Assembly (NCBI RefSeq): GCF_027744825.2
Contig: NC_071343.1
Span: forward strand, 9,756,866-9,820,865
Length of the DNA: 64,000 nucleotides
Direction: 5' to 3'
Source of the DNA: Synchiropus splendidus
Taxonomy: Eukaryota; Chordata; Actinopteri; Syngnathiformes; Callionymidae
Positions 26,188 to 37,700 of this stretch are shown one piece after another. Made by a program: the position numbers and the translations under genes. The stretch's first letter is position 1; every line of letters starts with the position of its first letter. The notes under the pieces are model-generated. The model did not search any database and was not told the DNA's origin. It worked only from the letters and a program-made list of their open reading frames with translations.

Positions 26188-28399
26188 CAGCGTTAGATGT
26201 TTAAAATGTGTGGTGGCAAAAAGTATATTAAAAGTATTTTGATGAAAGCCACCGTGTTTCTGACTTCACAGACTGCGTTCTGTCACTTCCATTTTAGGGT
26301 TAAATTGTGTGTGAGATGGTGAGTGAGAATGCGAGAAAGCGTGTTGCAAATGTTTGTTTAGCATTGTGTCAGCTTCACCATTAAACATAAAGTGTTGTTT
26401 TCTCTTGATGTCAGTGATTGATTTCTGCTCAGTATAACGTATGAGCTGCTGTTGACGGTGCGTTAATAATTCCCAAAAGATTAACATGAAAGAAAATTTA
26501 TCACAAACAGGCACATAGCTCAAGTTCAGAATGTTGAACTGTCAGTAGTCAGACATAAAATATATTGAGCTCATTAAAATTAGATGTGTTTTCAAGTCAC
26601 ACTAAAAAATATTTTTATGGTCGCCAAAAAGTTGACTGTCACAATGTTATTCACAAAATATGAAAACAATGTATTATTAAAAAAAAGAGGAGAGCAGAAA
26701 ATATAATATTATATAATATAAATATAATATATCTCATGTCAATAACACAAAAAAGCACCATCTATTCGAACACCTGACTCATGCAATCCATCCTTCACCA
26801 ATGACAATTAGGGAAGTGACCTCTGTCCCGGCACAGATTGATGACATCGTCCTTCAGAGTTACTGCCTCTGGGCATCCCTGGGGTCAAATGTAATCCAAA
26901 GGCCCATAACAACCTCTGCTTGACCACCAAGTAAAGCAGTCAAAATTGGAATATCCAGGATTTTTCTGGCCCCAAGCGAGCGCTGCCCTGGGACATGAGG
27001 TCAGACGTCTGCTGCTGCCCACTTCAACATGAATCTAATAGGTGTAATACCTGTGTAGAGTCGATGTTTGCTGATGAAGACATTACCAGAGACTGTTCCT
27101 CAAAGAAATTGACCAAATGTCCAAGCGATAATATTTATGTAGTATATTATTATTTTGTTAACCATTCAGACACCAAAGTCAGAAAACTGTCATTGTATTC
27201 AAACAAACCAAGCAGCAAATATGGAGCTTGATGTTGTAACTACTTAACACAAACACATGGCGGACATCTGTGACTTCAACCTGAGCAACATTTGTGGGTG
27301 TGTTTCTATCAAAGTATCAAAACAGAGATCTTGACAACGGATTTTACTGACGCGGATTCTGAAGAGGAACGTAGTGACAGCGAGTCTGTTTCGTCCAGAA
27401 GCAGCACATACTCATGTGCCACATTGTCTTGAAAGTAGTGGAGGCACTGTCAAAACAATGATGGAGGTAATGGATTGTCAAAAAAAAAGAGAAATAAAAT
27501 AGCGTGCGGAAAGGGTGGCAGAGACAATAAAAGCTGCAGGACAAAACGCAGTGTGAATCGCAACAGTGGTGATCATGATCGTGCCATAAACAACATTTAT
27601 GATATGTAATTCACTACGGCTGCAGCCTGGTGACGCCCTGATACATACAAATGAAATGGGTGAATCTACTCCCATCCGAAACTCTCTCATTTCTCATGTA
27701 CCATATAGCTTTCTCTCAATGCATTTTCAAACTACAACGTTTTGAAATAGTGATAAAGAAGTTGTATTTTGCATTGAAATAAAAAACAACTCTCTGATGT
27801 CCAAAGGGTTCAGGCCATTTTTCAATCCAGATATCGAGTAACACAAGCCCTGTAAATTGTGTTTTTTGAGTACATGAAATAGGCTTCCAAGCATCACACA
27901 AGTACTGTGTGAAACCATTCAAAATAAAGAGAGTTTGACCTTCCGCAAGCAAAAGAGTAAAAGCTGAAATAGAGACTAAAGAAAGGCCACCATTAAGATG
28001 TCACCACATAGCAAATAACAAATACAAAAAAATGAAAAATAAAATGTGATGCCAAAAAGAGTCAATATGGTGAAGAATTGGGGGGAAAAAGTCATAAAAA
28101 AATAAATAAATATAGAACCCAAAATCATTGAAATTCATAAAAAGTTTCATGGCGTGTCATCAACACCTTCACAAACAGCCTTTGAACGTTCTACAAAACC
28201 CAGTGGCGGAAATGAAATGTTCATCTCCCTCTCCATGAATCATTGAATGGATGAATGAATTACTGTCTTCTTCTGACAGCAGCTGCCTCCTGCTCCAGTT
28301 GCATCAATTGTTTCTCAATGAAAGCGGCAAGCACACGATAACGCCCAAAGAGAGCTCCAAACAACTCCGCACATGTTTTTCAAAAATGACCCTTTGTGA
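25536..28399. other. Intergenic, no gene recognised
   Basis: Includes an (AT)n microsatellite at 26150-26181 and an AT-rich patch near 26690-26735. No supported gene. Confidence 0.5.
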
Positions 28400-28989
28400 G
28401 AAAAAGTTTCACCAGGGGCACCGAATCACGGTTTCAGAGTGGAAGTCTCACCTTCCCGTCCGTTGAGTATCTCCGGCTGTGCTGCGCGGCTCCTGCGCTC
28501 TGGTTCATGCTTCAGGAACTCGCCGTCACCGCGAGGCAGAACGTTCCCAATCACTTTAGAATCCACCGAAACCAGAACCGGCCACACACACGTCCAGATG
28601 TTGGCCCCTTCTCTTTGGCACGCGCCGCTCGTCTGCCAGTGACGCGATGCGTGCGCGTGAAGACCCCAGCTGCGGCTGCGACCACCGTCACACCTCACGG
28701 CGCAGAGCGCGATTCCACCTCAACTAACTTTCATCAGCTGTCAGTCACCAAACTGGAAATGATCCCGAAGCATTTGGCTGCGTTTGACTTTTGGTGAACT
28801 CGGAGATTATAAAGTCCGGCATACGCACCACGTGACTCGAAGAGGCAGAATCTGGATATAAAAAAAACGACGCTCAGAAACGGCGGTGTCCTGCGGCTGG
28901 TTTGATTTCTAATGTAGAGCCATAAAACAGCCTCATCCTCCCTGTCGAGAAATAAATAATAAAAGTGAGGAGGCGGTGCCTCATGTCAG
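28400..28989 (+). promoter_or_regulatory. CpG-rich promoter / candidate noncoding first exon
   Basis: This is the only clearly CpG-rich patch in the first 34 kb (densest at about 28440-28720). On the plus strand it is followed by a TATAAA at 28808-28813, a CACGTG E-box near 28830 and a second TATA-like ATATAAAAA near 28857. A strong splice donor, CAG|GTGAGT, lies at the 28989/28990 boundary. A transcript starting near 28840 with a short noncoding first exon would fit. No downstream exon can be assigned. It could equally be an unspliced regulatory island. Confidence 0.35.
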
Positions 28990-29680
28990 GTGAGTCTGTG
29001 TGTCAACTGAATTCACATCATAGAGAATTTAAAAAAAGAATTCAGCAGTAAAAAGAACCTGATATTTCAATGAGATTATATGAGCAGCACAAAGCTGGTG
29101 TTGAGATCACACCTGAACACCAGGTGCCCCGTCATGTCAAGCAGACACCTGCTCAAGGGTGATGACAGTCAAGTCAGGACCTTTAAATTCCCCCTGGCTG
29201 CGACCTGCCACGTGTTTCACCACACAAGTGGAGAATCTCAGGTCCCAGGTGCTGGTAAGGTGTTTACATAAAAATCAGCCCTGTCATGTTGCTCTTCTTT
29301 CACTCTCCAAAAATCCAAAGGTTTTCAGCCTCTGCCGCTTTGCTACTCAGCTGGACAGAAGACATCTCAACCTGAGTATATATCGTAGAAGTGATGATAT
29401 CCATCCAAAGTATGGGGCAGGGGCCACATTTGGCCACATAATTAAAATGAAGGGAAAAAAAGATGAAGAGATAAAGATCAATTTCACTGTCCTATTTATA
29501 ATTATGAAGTCATTGTAGGTCATGTATTGCCACACCTGTACTCATAAATCAACGTTTTTTTCGGTTTTATTTTTAATATTTCATATTTTTGTTCTTCCCT
29601 AACAGATTGCTTTGTCAAGAATAATGTGGTGGTGTGTGTCTGTAAGAGTCCAGGTAGCTGCCCTCGCTATGTAGCTGGAT
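28990..29680. other. Intergenic, no gene recognised
   Basis: No domain-bearing ORF. If the upstream patch is a first exon this would be intron. Confidence 0.4.
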
Positions 29681-29845
29681 TAATGAGGGGCTGATGAGGC
29701 TTCATGAAACAGCGCCTTTACTTTCAGTTATTTTCATCTCAGTGTTACTCTCAGTTTAAAAATTATTTGAGGTCACATTGAAATGGTTGTCCAAATCCAA
29801 AGACTTCATAGGTGAGAGTGCCATGTAGCAGCGCAGACGTTTAGT
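29681..29845. repeat. Foldback repeat copy 4 (diverged)
   Basis: It keeps the GATGAGGCTTCATGAAACAG left-arm block and the central TTGAGGTCACATTGAAATGG block. The right arm decays after GAGAGTGCCATGTAG. Confidence 0.55.
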
Positions 29846-31083
29846 ACGGGCAAGGTGGAAGAGGCTGCAGTTCTACGCAACATTTAAACGATTAAGTGGA
29901 TGATAATGAAAGTTCATAATGTTTTTTAATAATCATTTACCAAATGTATCTCATTTTTTGGATAGGAGGGAGTAATATTGACAAAAATGTGTTATGGGAC
30001 AAAATGTATTTGGAAATGTAAGTTTCAACATGTTATGTTCTTTTAAAAGTTAAGGTAAAAAAAAAAAAATAACATGTTTACAATTGTAATTGTGCTTTTT
30101 TCTGTAGATACAATTCAATTGAATAATTTGTCATTTTTAAATAAAGTGCAGAGAAAGTATATTTGTATATTCCTCTTCAAGAGGTATTCCTGTTACTCTC
30201 TATAGCCGGTGGTAACAAAAAAATTCCCTTATTCCATGTTAACGTTTCTCATTAATGCGTTTATTTCACTGACTTTCGCTCAGGAGTGAAGGTCCTCGAT
30301 GAGGCATTTGAAACTGGCTCCAGCTTCCTGCTGACCTTTCCCCTGGACAGCTCCACACTTCCCCTCACACCTCACTCTTTCATGCACCGAAAGGTCTCTG
30401 CATTCTAAAACTCGATTCACTCTTTTATGTGGGCATGAGGGAACCTTCAAAACGCCCGGAGATTTATTTCCATACCTCATCTGTAGTGAGACTGGAAGAT
30501 GAACAGCAGATAGCTACGTGTTTTGGATCTGCTTGATGAAAAAACCTGTCAACAAATCCGGTGATAAAGAAAGAAGCTTGAGCATCAAGATGCAACACAG
30601 GATGTTGGAATCTCAAACTTCCTGCTCAGCGGTGTTGTGGGTTCCTCCCAGAAAAATTCTGTGAACCCAGGTCTGTGGGGGAGGGGATAGAGGGATTGTT
30701 GGTCCATTCTGCAGTGAGGGATCAGCTGCTCGCCGGAGAGACTGCTGCGGACAAAGCTAGAGAATAAGCAGATTCTGTGTTCCGGCCCGTTTGGGTGCCA
30801 AGTGTTCTAATCCCCTGACGCTTGTTACATGGCCGGCGGATGATGAGCCGCTGTTACATAACAAGAAGGGTTGTTGGTGTTTGATGTCTGATTCAGATGG
30901 ATGCTTTTTGTGGCTCCCAGAATAAACGACTCTGATTTGTTTTAGAGTTTGAAGATCAGCACCTCCCAGTGTGAGCAGGAGACAAACGTTCCAAAAGAAA
31001 GAGGTGTATCTGAAGTTCTTCAGTTCTGTTCCCTTCCAGGTTTTGACAAGCAAAAGCTACGATTTATACCTCTTACTGTAAGG
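29846..31083. other. Intergenic, no gene recognised
   Basis: AT-rich, with short ORFs only. Confidence 0.5.
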
Positions 31084-31255
31084 TAGTGATGGGCTGGTGG
31101 GGCTTCATGAAACATTGTCCTTATTTTCAGAGTCCACTCAATGGCACTCTGCTCTAAAATATAGTTTAATGAACCTCAGATCACTTTTAAAAAGAGAGCG
31201 CCACCATCTGACCTCTTAAAATGAGTGTTTCATGAAGCCTCATCATTCATCTCTA
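31084..31255. repeat. Foldback repeat copy 5 (both arms)
   Basis: It starts TAGTGATGGGCTGGTG and ends with the inverted counterpart (CATGAAGCCTCATC then CATCTCTA). The ATGAAACA and GTTTCATGAAGCC blocks in the two arms pair. The CTCF-like core positions are mutated in both arms. Confidence 0.7.
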
Positions 31256-32050
31256 CTCTGGTGTCACGCTTCTTAACAGTAAACAAATGGGCAGAAGATT
31301 AAAGAAGATTGAATGATGGGTGGATCTGAAATCAAAGACTACTGAAATCAAAGATACTGAAAAGGTGTATAATAACATGCAAGTTACATAATACATGGTC
31401 ACCTTATATAATAATATGGTAATGGTATGGTCACCATGAGGTGGACCTCATCCAAAACCTCTGATTTAAGCAGATGAAGGTGCTCCATCTTGGGTAAACA
31501 GTCAGATATTTACATGAACATAGTTATTTCTGTCCACTGCTCAGGTGCATTGGTACGTTTCATCTAAAAATATCTGAGATCTCTCTGCTTCAGTCTTCTC
31601 ATGTCCCCTCTGAGAATTTCCACGACTGTCACTACATCTATTCCATTTTCACACTCAACATGGATTTATGTTCAAATGACAGCTCCCGACAGCCGTTGAA
31701 TTTCTGTGTTTGTCAGCAGCAGCAGCTCCGTGTTGCTACCCTCTGGGAGAATGGGATTGTTGGAAAGAACTGTTTCATTCTTTCTCCTTTTACTGAGAAA
31801 TACGACGTTAAACAAGAAAAAAGCATGACACAAAAAGTGGTGTTTAGTGATGCCTTGTTATTGAAAATAATTTAGGCAGTGCCACAAACATACTGTGCAA
31901 GTGACATTATCGCCATTTTCTATCTAGTACGCCAGGTTTAAAAGAGTTTTGCTGAAACCTTGTATTGCAGTCATATGCTAAAGTTTTGCCCTCTTCGTTG
32001 TGATTCACTGACTTCATCTCAGTCTCATCCTGGCGTCTCTCTCTTTTACC
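31256..32050. other. Intergenic, no gene recognised
   Basis: Nothing recognised beyond short ORFs. Confidence 0.5.
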
Positions 32051-32247
32051 TAGTGATGGACCAGTGAGGCTTCATGAAACAGTGTTCTTGTTTTCAAAGC
32101 TCAGTAGGTGGCACTCGTTGTTTAAAAATGATCTGAGGCGTCACTGTAATGGTTGTTCAAATCTGAAGATTTTAGAGCAGCAAGTACCATCCAGTGGGCT
32201 CTGAAAATGAGGACAGTGTTTCGTGAAGCCTCATAAGCCCATCTCTA
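32051..32247. repeat. Foldback repeat copy 6 (both arms)
   Basis: It runs from TAGTGATGGACCAGTGAGG to AGCCCATCTCTA, with a central TGAGGCGTCACTGTAATGG block between the inverted arms. A near-match to the CTCF core (TCAGTAGGTGGCAC) lies in the left arm, and a weaker inverted one in the right arm. Confidence 0.75.
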
Positions 32248-33649
32248 CTTTCATCTCTTCACAGTGATTGGGTCTGCGTGATGCCGTCTTCTCTCGCTGT
32301 ATGTAGGCTGTGTTCTGTGTTACATTTCTGTATGTTCATGCATGAATAATATATGATGCGGTAAGTCTCCGAGGAGAGGAGCTGGAGGAACTGCGTCAAG
32401 GTCAGATGTGGGCTGTCTAGGGAATCAGCCATAGAGTGGCACTGCTGTATGTATAGGTCAGGACATCTCTCCGGACCTGCAGGTGTGCAAGCCGCAATCT
32501 TACACAGAGACTTTGTGGTGACGTGGTCTAATTCTGGCATATTGTAGGACATAAACACATGCTTGTGAGTCTGCCTGCAGTTGGACAATAACAGTCAATG
32601 GAATAGTTTTAGCTCAGCGAGGAGCGTAACTCATGTGATCCAGCCTTCACCATGCCGATTGATTTGCAACCAGATTGTAAACTGATCAGGAATAAAAATG
32701 TCACATGTCGTAACTCGGATCTATTTACCACTTGCTGAGCAGCGAATTTGCAAATGGAGATGCAGGAAACCCACATTGGTAACATGACCAATGAAGTCAG
32801 AAGTGAAGGGTTTCTAATGTAGCAACAACCAAGATAACTGAAAATAACTGTACCAACATGCAAATTAAATCAGTCTAATTAATTTTTATTTTTAAATATT
32901 TTCATTATCCGTTTGTTACGTCCTGCATCGAGACTTAATTAGCTCATTTTAGTTTCTCTTCCTCTCAGTGCTCACTGCCAAATTCTCATTTCCTCCCTGC
33001 AGTCATCTTCTGCTCACTCTTTCCTGCAGCTATTTTTTGTTTTTCCATCATTTGCACCTCCCAGAGGCGAACAAATGAATTAAAAATAACCACCTGCTGA
33101 GAGTTTTACATACATTTATACACTGCTAATATTCTGCCCGGACCCTATTTTTAGAAAAAGTCTGATTTTGGAGGATTTTCTTTATTAATATTCTTCCCTT
33201 TGAAGGCTGTTTGGATTAATTTATTTATTTATTTTCAGCAGGAACAGAAGCAACGTGTTTAAAGACTCAGTTTGTGACTCTTTAATCAAAGCTGAATTTG
33301 ATTTCAATTGAAGTTAATTTTAATACAGGAACGTCACAGATAGCTGTAATTATAGATAAGATGCTTGACAGTTTCGGATCACAGTCAAATGTTTAGGTTT
33401 GAAATGCTGTTGTTCTGTCTCTGCACCAGTTCTGGTGATAACAGTTTGGTTTCGGAGCAATTTTGTTCACATTGATGTTCCAGAGTGAAAAGACTGATTA
33501 ATATATTTTGACAATATTGTGCTAATTGAACCTGAGATTTAGCAGAAAGGTATTTATTTCATGTAGCTTTTAACTCCACTTATTTTAAGCGCTGATGCTT
33601 TTTGGATGTCTTTGATGTTTGTTGTGTGTCTTTGATGTCCACGTTTTTG
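32248..33649. other. Intergenic, no gene recognised
   Basis: No gene. A CTATTTTTAG (MEF2-type) motif near 33144 is isolated. Confidence 0.5.
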
Positions 33650-33722
33650 TTGTCAATAGCTGCTGTGACACGTTGAATTTCCCCACTGTGGGATCAGTAA
33701 AAGCCATCTAAATCTAATCTCA
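33650..33722. repeat. LINE 3'-tail-like remnant
   Basis: The phrase TTGAATTTCCCCACTGTGGG followed by ATCAGTAAAAG and repeated TCTAA units resembles the 3' tail common to several fish LINE families. No coding part is attached. Confidence 0.4.
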
Positions 33723-34500
33723 ATAATAAGTGGTCTAAATTCTGAAGGAGTGAACCCTTTTAACTCTGTGACATCGGTGAGTTAGAGCTATCCAGAGCAA
33801 CCCACCGTTAATGTTCTAAAAAAAAAAATAATAATGCAGAGATGAAGGACGATAAACAAACAGCTCAAGAGTGAGCGGATTCCTAAGTGGCGATATGAAA
33901 GGAAAAAAAAAATCATCAGGCAGAGCAGAAGAAAACAAACCGCCAACATCTTCAAGGTTTGTGCTGCTCCAAGCAGAAGTCTAAAACCTCACAAGACTGT
34001 TGACAAAAGGCCCGCAGACACCTGGAGAGGATTGTATAAGTATAAGTTGTCGTTTTTCCAAACACAAGACCTCCATTTGCCTCCACAGAGCAGTCTGGTT
34101 CACGTCAATCTCAGCTGACTTGCGTTTCCATTACCAACTGGACACGTCTGTTGAGAGGGGTTTAGAGTAACTGTGGAAACATAGTCAACAGAAATGTTTC
34201 GATCTTGTTAGAATATAGATAGATAGATTACATTAAATGGCCTCCATTACTTCCACAGTGTGGAAATTCAGCTAAACATAATCCGAAATTAAGAGGTAAT
34301 GTGCACCATCATGGAAAGTAGAAACAGTCTATGTGATTTTCAGAGATGGCAGTTTTTTTGTTTTGTTTTTTTTTAATAAAGTGACAACTTAATGCTATTG
34401 TCAACCTTTGAAAGCATATCAGTCTCAGCAAACAATGAGTAAGGATTTCACTTAACTCTAAATTAATTGCAAATACAAACTTACTTCGCTGCATACAAAG
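33723..34500. other. Upstream flank of cops8
   Basis: No gene. Likely contains distal promoter sequence of cops8, but no specific element can be assigned. Confidence 0.4.
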
Positions 34501-34635
34501 TAAATAGATCATTAATATCCAATTTTTAGCGCCGTGTTGTTGTCGTGTTCCGAGCTGCAGCTGGGGGGCAGCACCGTACCAGTCACGCAGCGAGTCCACA
34601 GCAATGAGAGCAGAGGAAGAAGCCGCAGCGTCATC

Positions 34636-34707
34636 ATGCCTGCAGCTGTGATTATGGAGGAGAATTTTGACAAACAATTAGAGCAATGTGAAGCCCAGGA
34701 ACTCGAG
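34636..34707 (+). CDS. cops8: cops8 exon 1 (residues 1-24)
   Basis: Encodes the N-terminus [20 protein letters not shown]... and ends in phase 0 at a GAG|GTGAGC donor. A at -3 gives the start an acceptable Kozak context. Confidence 0.93.
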
Positions 34708-37700
34708 GTGAGCATCTTTTATTTATTTGTGTTATCATTTGAAGTACTCGACGGTCCACCCGACTTTGGCCTGTTATATAATTCCACGAGACTCTTACCG
34801 CTCTGTGCCGGCTAACGTCAACAAGGCTAAGATGTTAGCATACATCGGTTAGCGTCAAGGAACTTAACGCTTTGCAAAAGTCGCATGCCCTTGTAAAGCT
34901 CTTCGGTTCTTAAGATAGACACCCGTGTTCTAACAACAGCTCTGTGGTAAACCTGATGACATTGTGTTGTTCGTTCTGATGGCAGGTGGCTAGCTAATGC
35001 AATAGCGCCCAGTAACTTGTATGTAGAGAGAGCAAAAGTTAGCGACGACTGTTATGTGACACTACTAATGAAGATTTTAGTATGTTTGTCTAAATTAATT
35101 TGCTCTGACGAACTCATTCATTCTCATGAATGGTTCTCATTCACCACTCTGGGATGTGGAGGTGATGGAAAACAGCTGGAGCGAATTGAATTCAAACTAG
35201 TTAGTGATGGGCAGCCGCGTCCATATTCTCAGGTCCCACTCCCTGCTCTAAAGTCTCTGGAATCCAGTAGCTGTTTCAATGAAACCTCACATCATTTCCA
35301 AACCGAATGTTGTTTGTATAGAGCAGAACCGGCATTTTCTGTTGGTCTATGACCCACACTGACATAAGTAAAATGTGCTTGTTCCTCTCATAAAGGCAAT
35401 GAACGCCATCACCGATGTGCACACATTCATTCTTAGTCATTGCAGGACAATTGATGCTAGTAAACGTAAACAAAGACGTCAAAGAGAGTGTAAATAATAG
35501 AACTGTATTTTTCTTTAGATTTAAAGTAATGTTGGTTATTGGTAACCATCATTGATGAAAGTCGTGTAAACTTTCCGATGTATTTCAACTTGTTTACCAT
35601 TACTCAACAGTATGCATTTACAGACAAAATAGCATTTTGTTTTTTACTATTGGAAGCAACATGCTTTGTTGTTCTGTGTATTGTTAAGAATATTTGGATT
35701 ATAGAGCAAAATGCTATCAAGCTTCTTGTGCCTTTTTTAACTTTCTAAAAATTATGTGAAATAACTGCAGTCCACACCTCTTGAATTAATTTGAATAACC
35801 TCAGGCAAGGCACATTTTAGACGTGCAAAATCGTTGTGAACGTTTTTTTTGTCAACATGTGTGTGCTTTCTCCTCACAGGCTCCAGGGGGCATTGCTACT
35901 CCTCAAGTTTACGCTCATCTGCTGGCACTTTATTTACTACATAATGACATGTGAGTGTGTTTATGTTAGTCAGCCACATTTTTTTATTCTATTTGTTATC
36001 TGGAAGTTATTCCTTTTTTTGCAGTTTATTTTCATATGTGGTATTATCAAGATTTATTAAGGCCATTATACTTTGCAATTGAGATGCACTCATTATCTCA
36101 TATCAATGACATTCATCGTATTTGAACCCACCTCAATGTGGCCTGTATTTCACAATGGAAACCGCGTTTTCATTGTAACCTTTGTATGGTTCATATTGAG
36201 GAATGCCCGGAACATCCACACTATAACTTCTTGTTATACTTTCAATAGGAATAATGCCAGGTATCTTTGGAAGAGGATTCCTCAAGCAATCAAAACAGTA
36301 AGTGAGCTCTGATCTTTCTGATCTTTAAATGTCACTAAGAATTGCCATTTAACTGGTGATATCTTATATCGACTTTTTACTCCAATGACCAGGTTTTGTG
36401 CTCGCACCTGTTGCTCACTCACCTAGATTTCATCATGCGTTAATAAGGTGTTTGATATCTGACTGAAAGCCAGAAGGCATTTTGGTGACATCATTCCGTA
36501 TTAATTGTGCTATTATTCATGACTTTCAGTGGTTAACTGCTCTCATCCTCTGAAATATCAAATTTATTATTGGAGTGGATTTGGATCCCTTCATCCATAG
36601 CTGTAATTGTTATTCTGGCGACTTAATTCATTTCAGCAGGATTAGCTTCATTTATTGTGTGAATGCTTGTGAAAGCATTCTTCGTGTTGGCCATTTTTAA
36701 AAAAATAATTTTTAAGGATTAATTTGTAAATAGTAATGTTACTCAGTTTGGCACCTACATCTTGTATTGGTTGCCAGCAGAACTACTTGAGCGTTTGAAA
36801 AAAGTAGACTGAACATTATTGAGCTTGGTGTCACATGACAGACCCTTAGAAACGTAGTAACTCATCACAGAGTAGTTAGTTCAGGGCTGATGCATAACTA
36901 TGTTGTTGTTCCCACAAACTTGAAGCGAAATACGAATCATATTCATTAACTCAGTTGCTAACTCATTCTGAACAAGCAATTGCTCTATAATGTATGGCAT
37001 AATGTTGTTTATGGGTTATGAATTGTTACAGACAAGATGAGACTTATAATAATAATAATAATAATAAATTACCAATATTAACAATAATAGAAACAATAAT
37101 ACTTCTATTGATATAATTCTACTCCTAATAATAACAATAATTGTGACTGTTATATTTCTAAAGATTACCTCGCAAATATCGATTCCAAGATTATGATAAT
37201 ACTTTAATCATTTGTGACACATATGATTAAAACCATGGATAAATATTCAACAAAATTCAGACTCGGCCCCCTCCTTGATACCAAACCATTTAAGCCGTGT
37301 TCATGCCTTGTCACTAGCTACATCATTGTAAATGGTGATTAAAGCACAATAGCATGAATACTATGAGTGACATGTCTTATGATATTTTATATAGGCAGCA
37401 GTATTTGCGATGACTTTACATTGATGTGGTGTAACATCCTCTGACTTTGCGCTCCCAGCAGAAATATTGAAAAAAAAAAAATGCAATTTCTCCTGAGCGC
37501 CAATTACATACAAACAAGGTTTTTTTTCTTTATTATCTGCAGGCAAATCCTGAGTTATCAGCCATCTGGGCAGTCGGCCAGCGTATTTGGCAACGAGACT
37601 TTCCGGGGATCTACACCACCATCGCTGCTTTCCAGTGGACGGAAAACATTCTTCCCGTCATGGAGGCCCTTCGAGGTATCTCTTCTGTCCTGTTTTAGAA

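Noticed and set aside
28396..28797. 133-codon plus ORF in the CpG-rich block
   Set aside because: Open in several frames on both strands because of base composition; no domain.
35202..35320. Possible eighth foldback repeat copy in cops8 intron 1
   Set aside because: Only the first 11 bases and a short later block match; too diverged to call.
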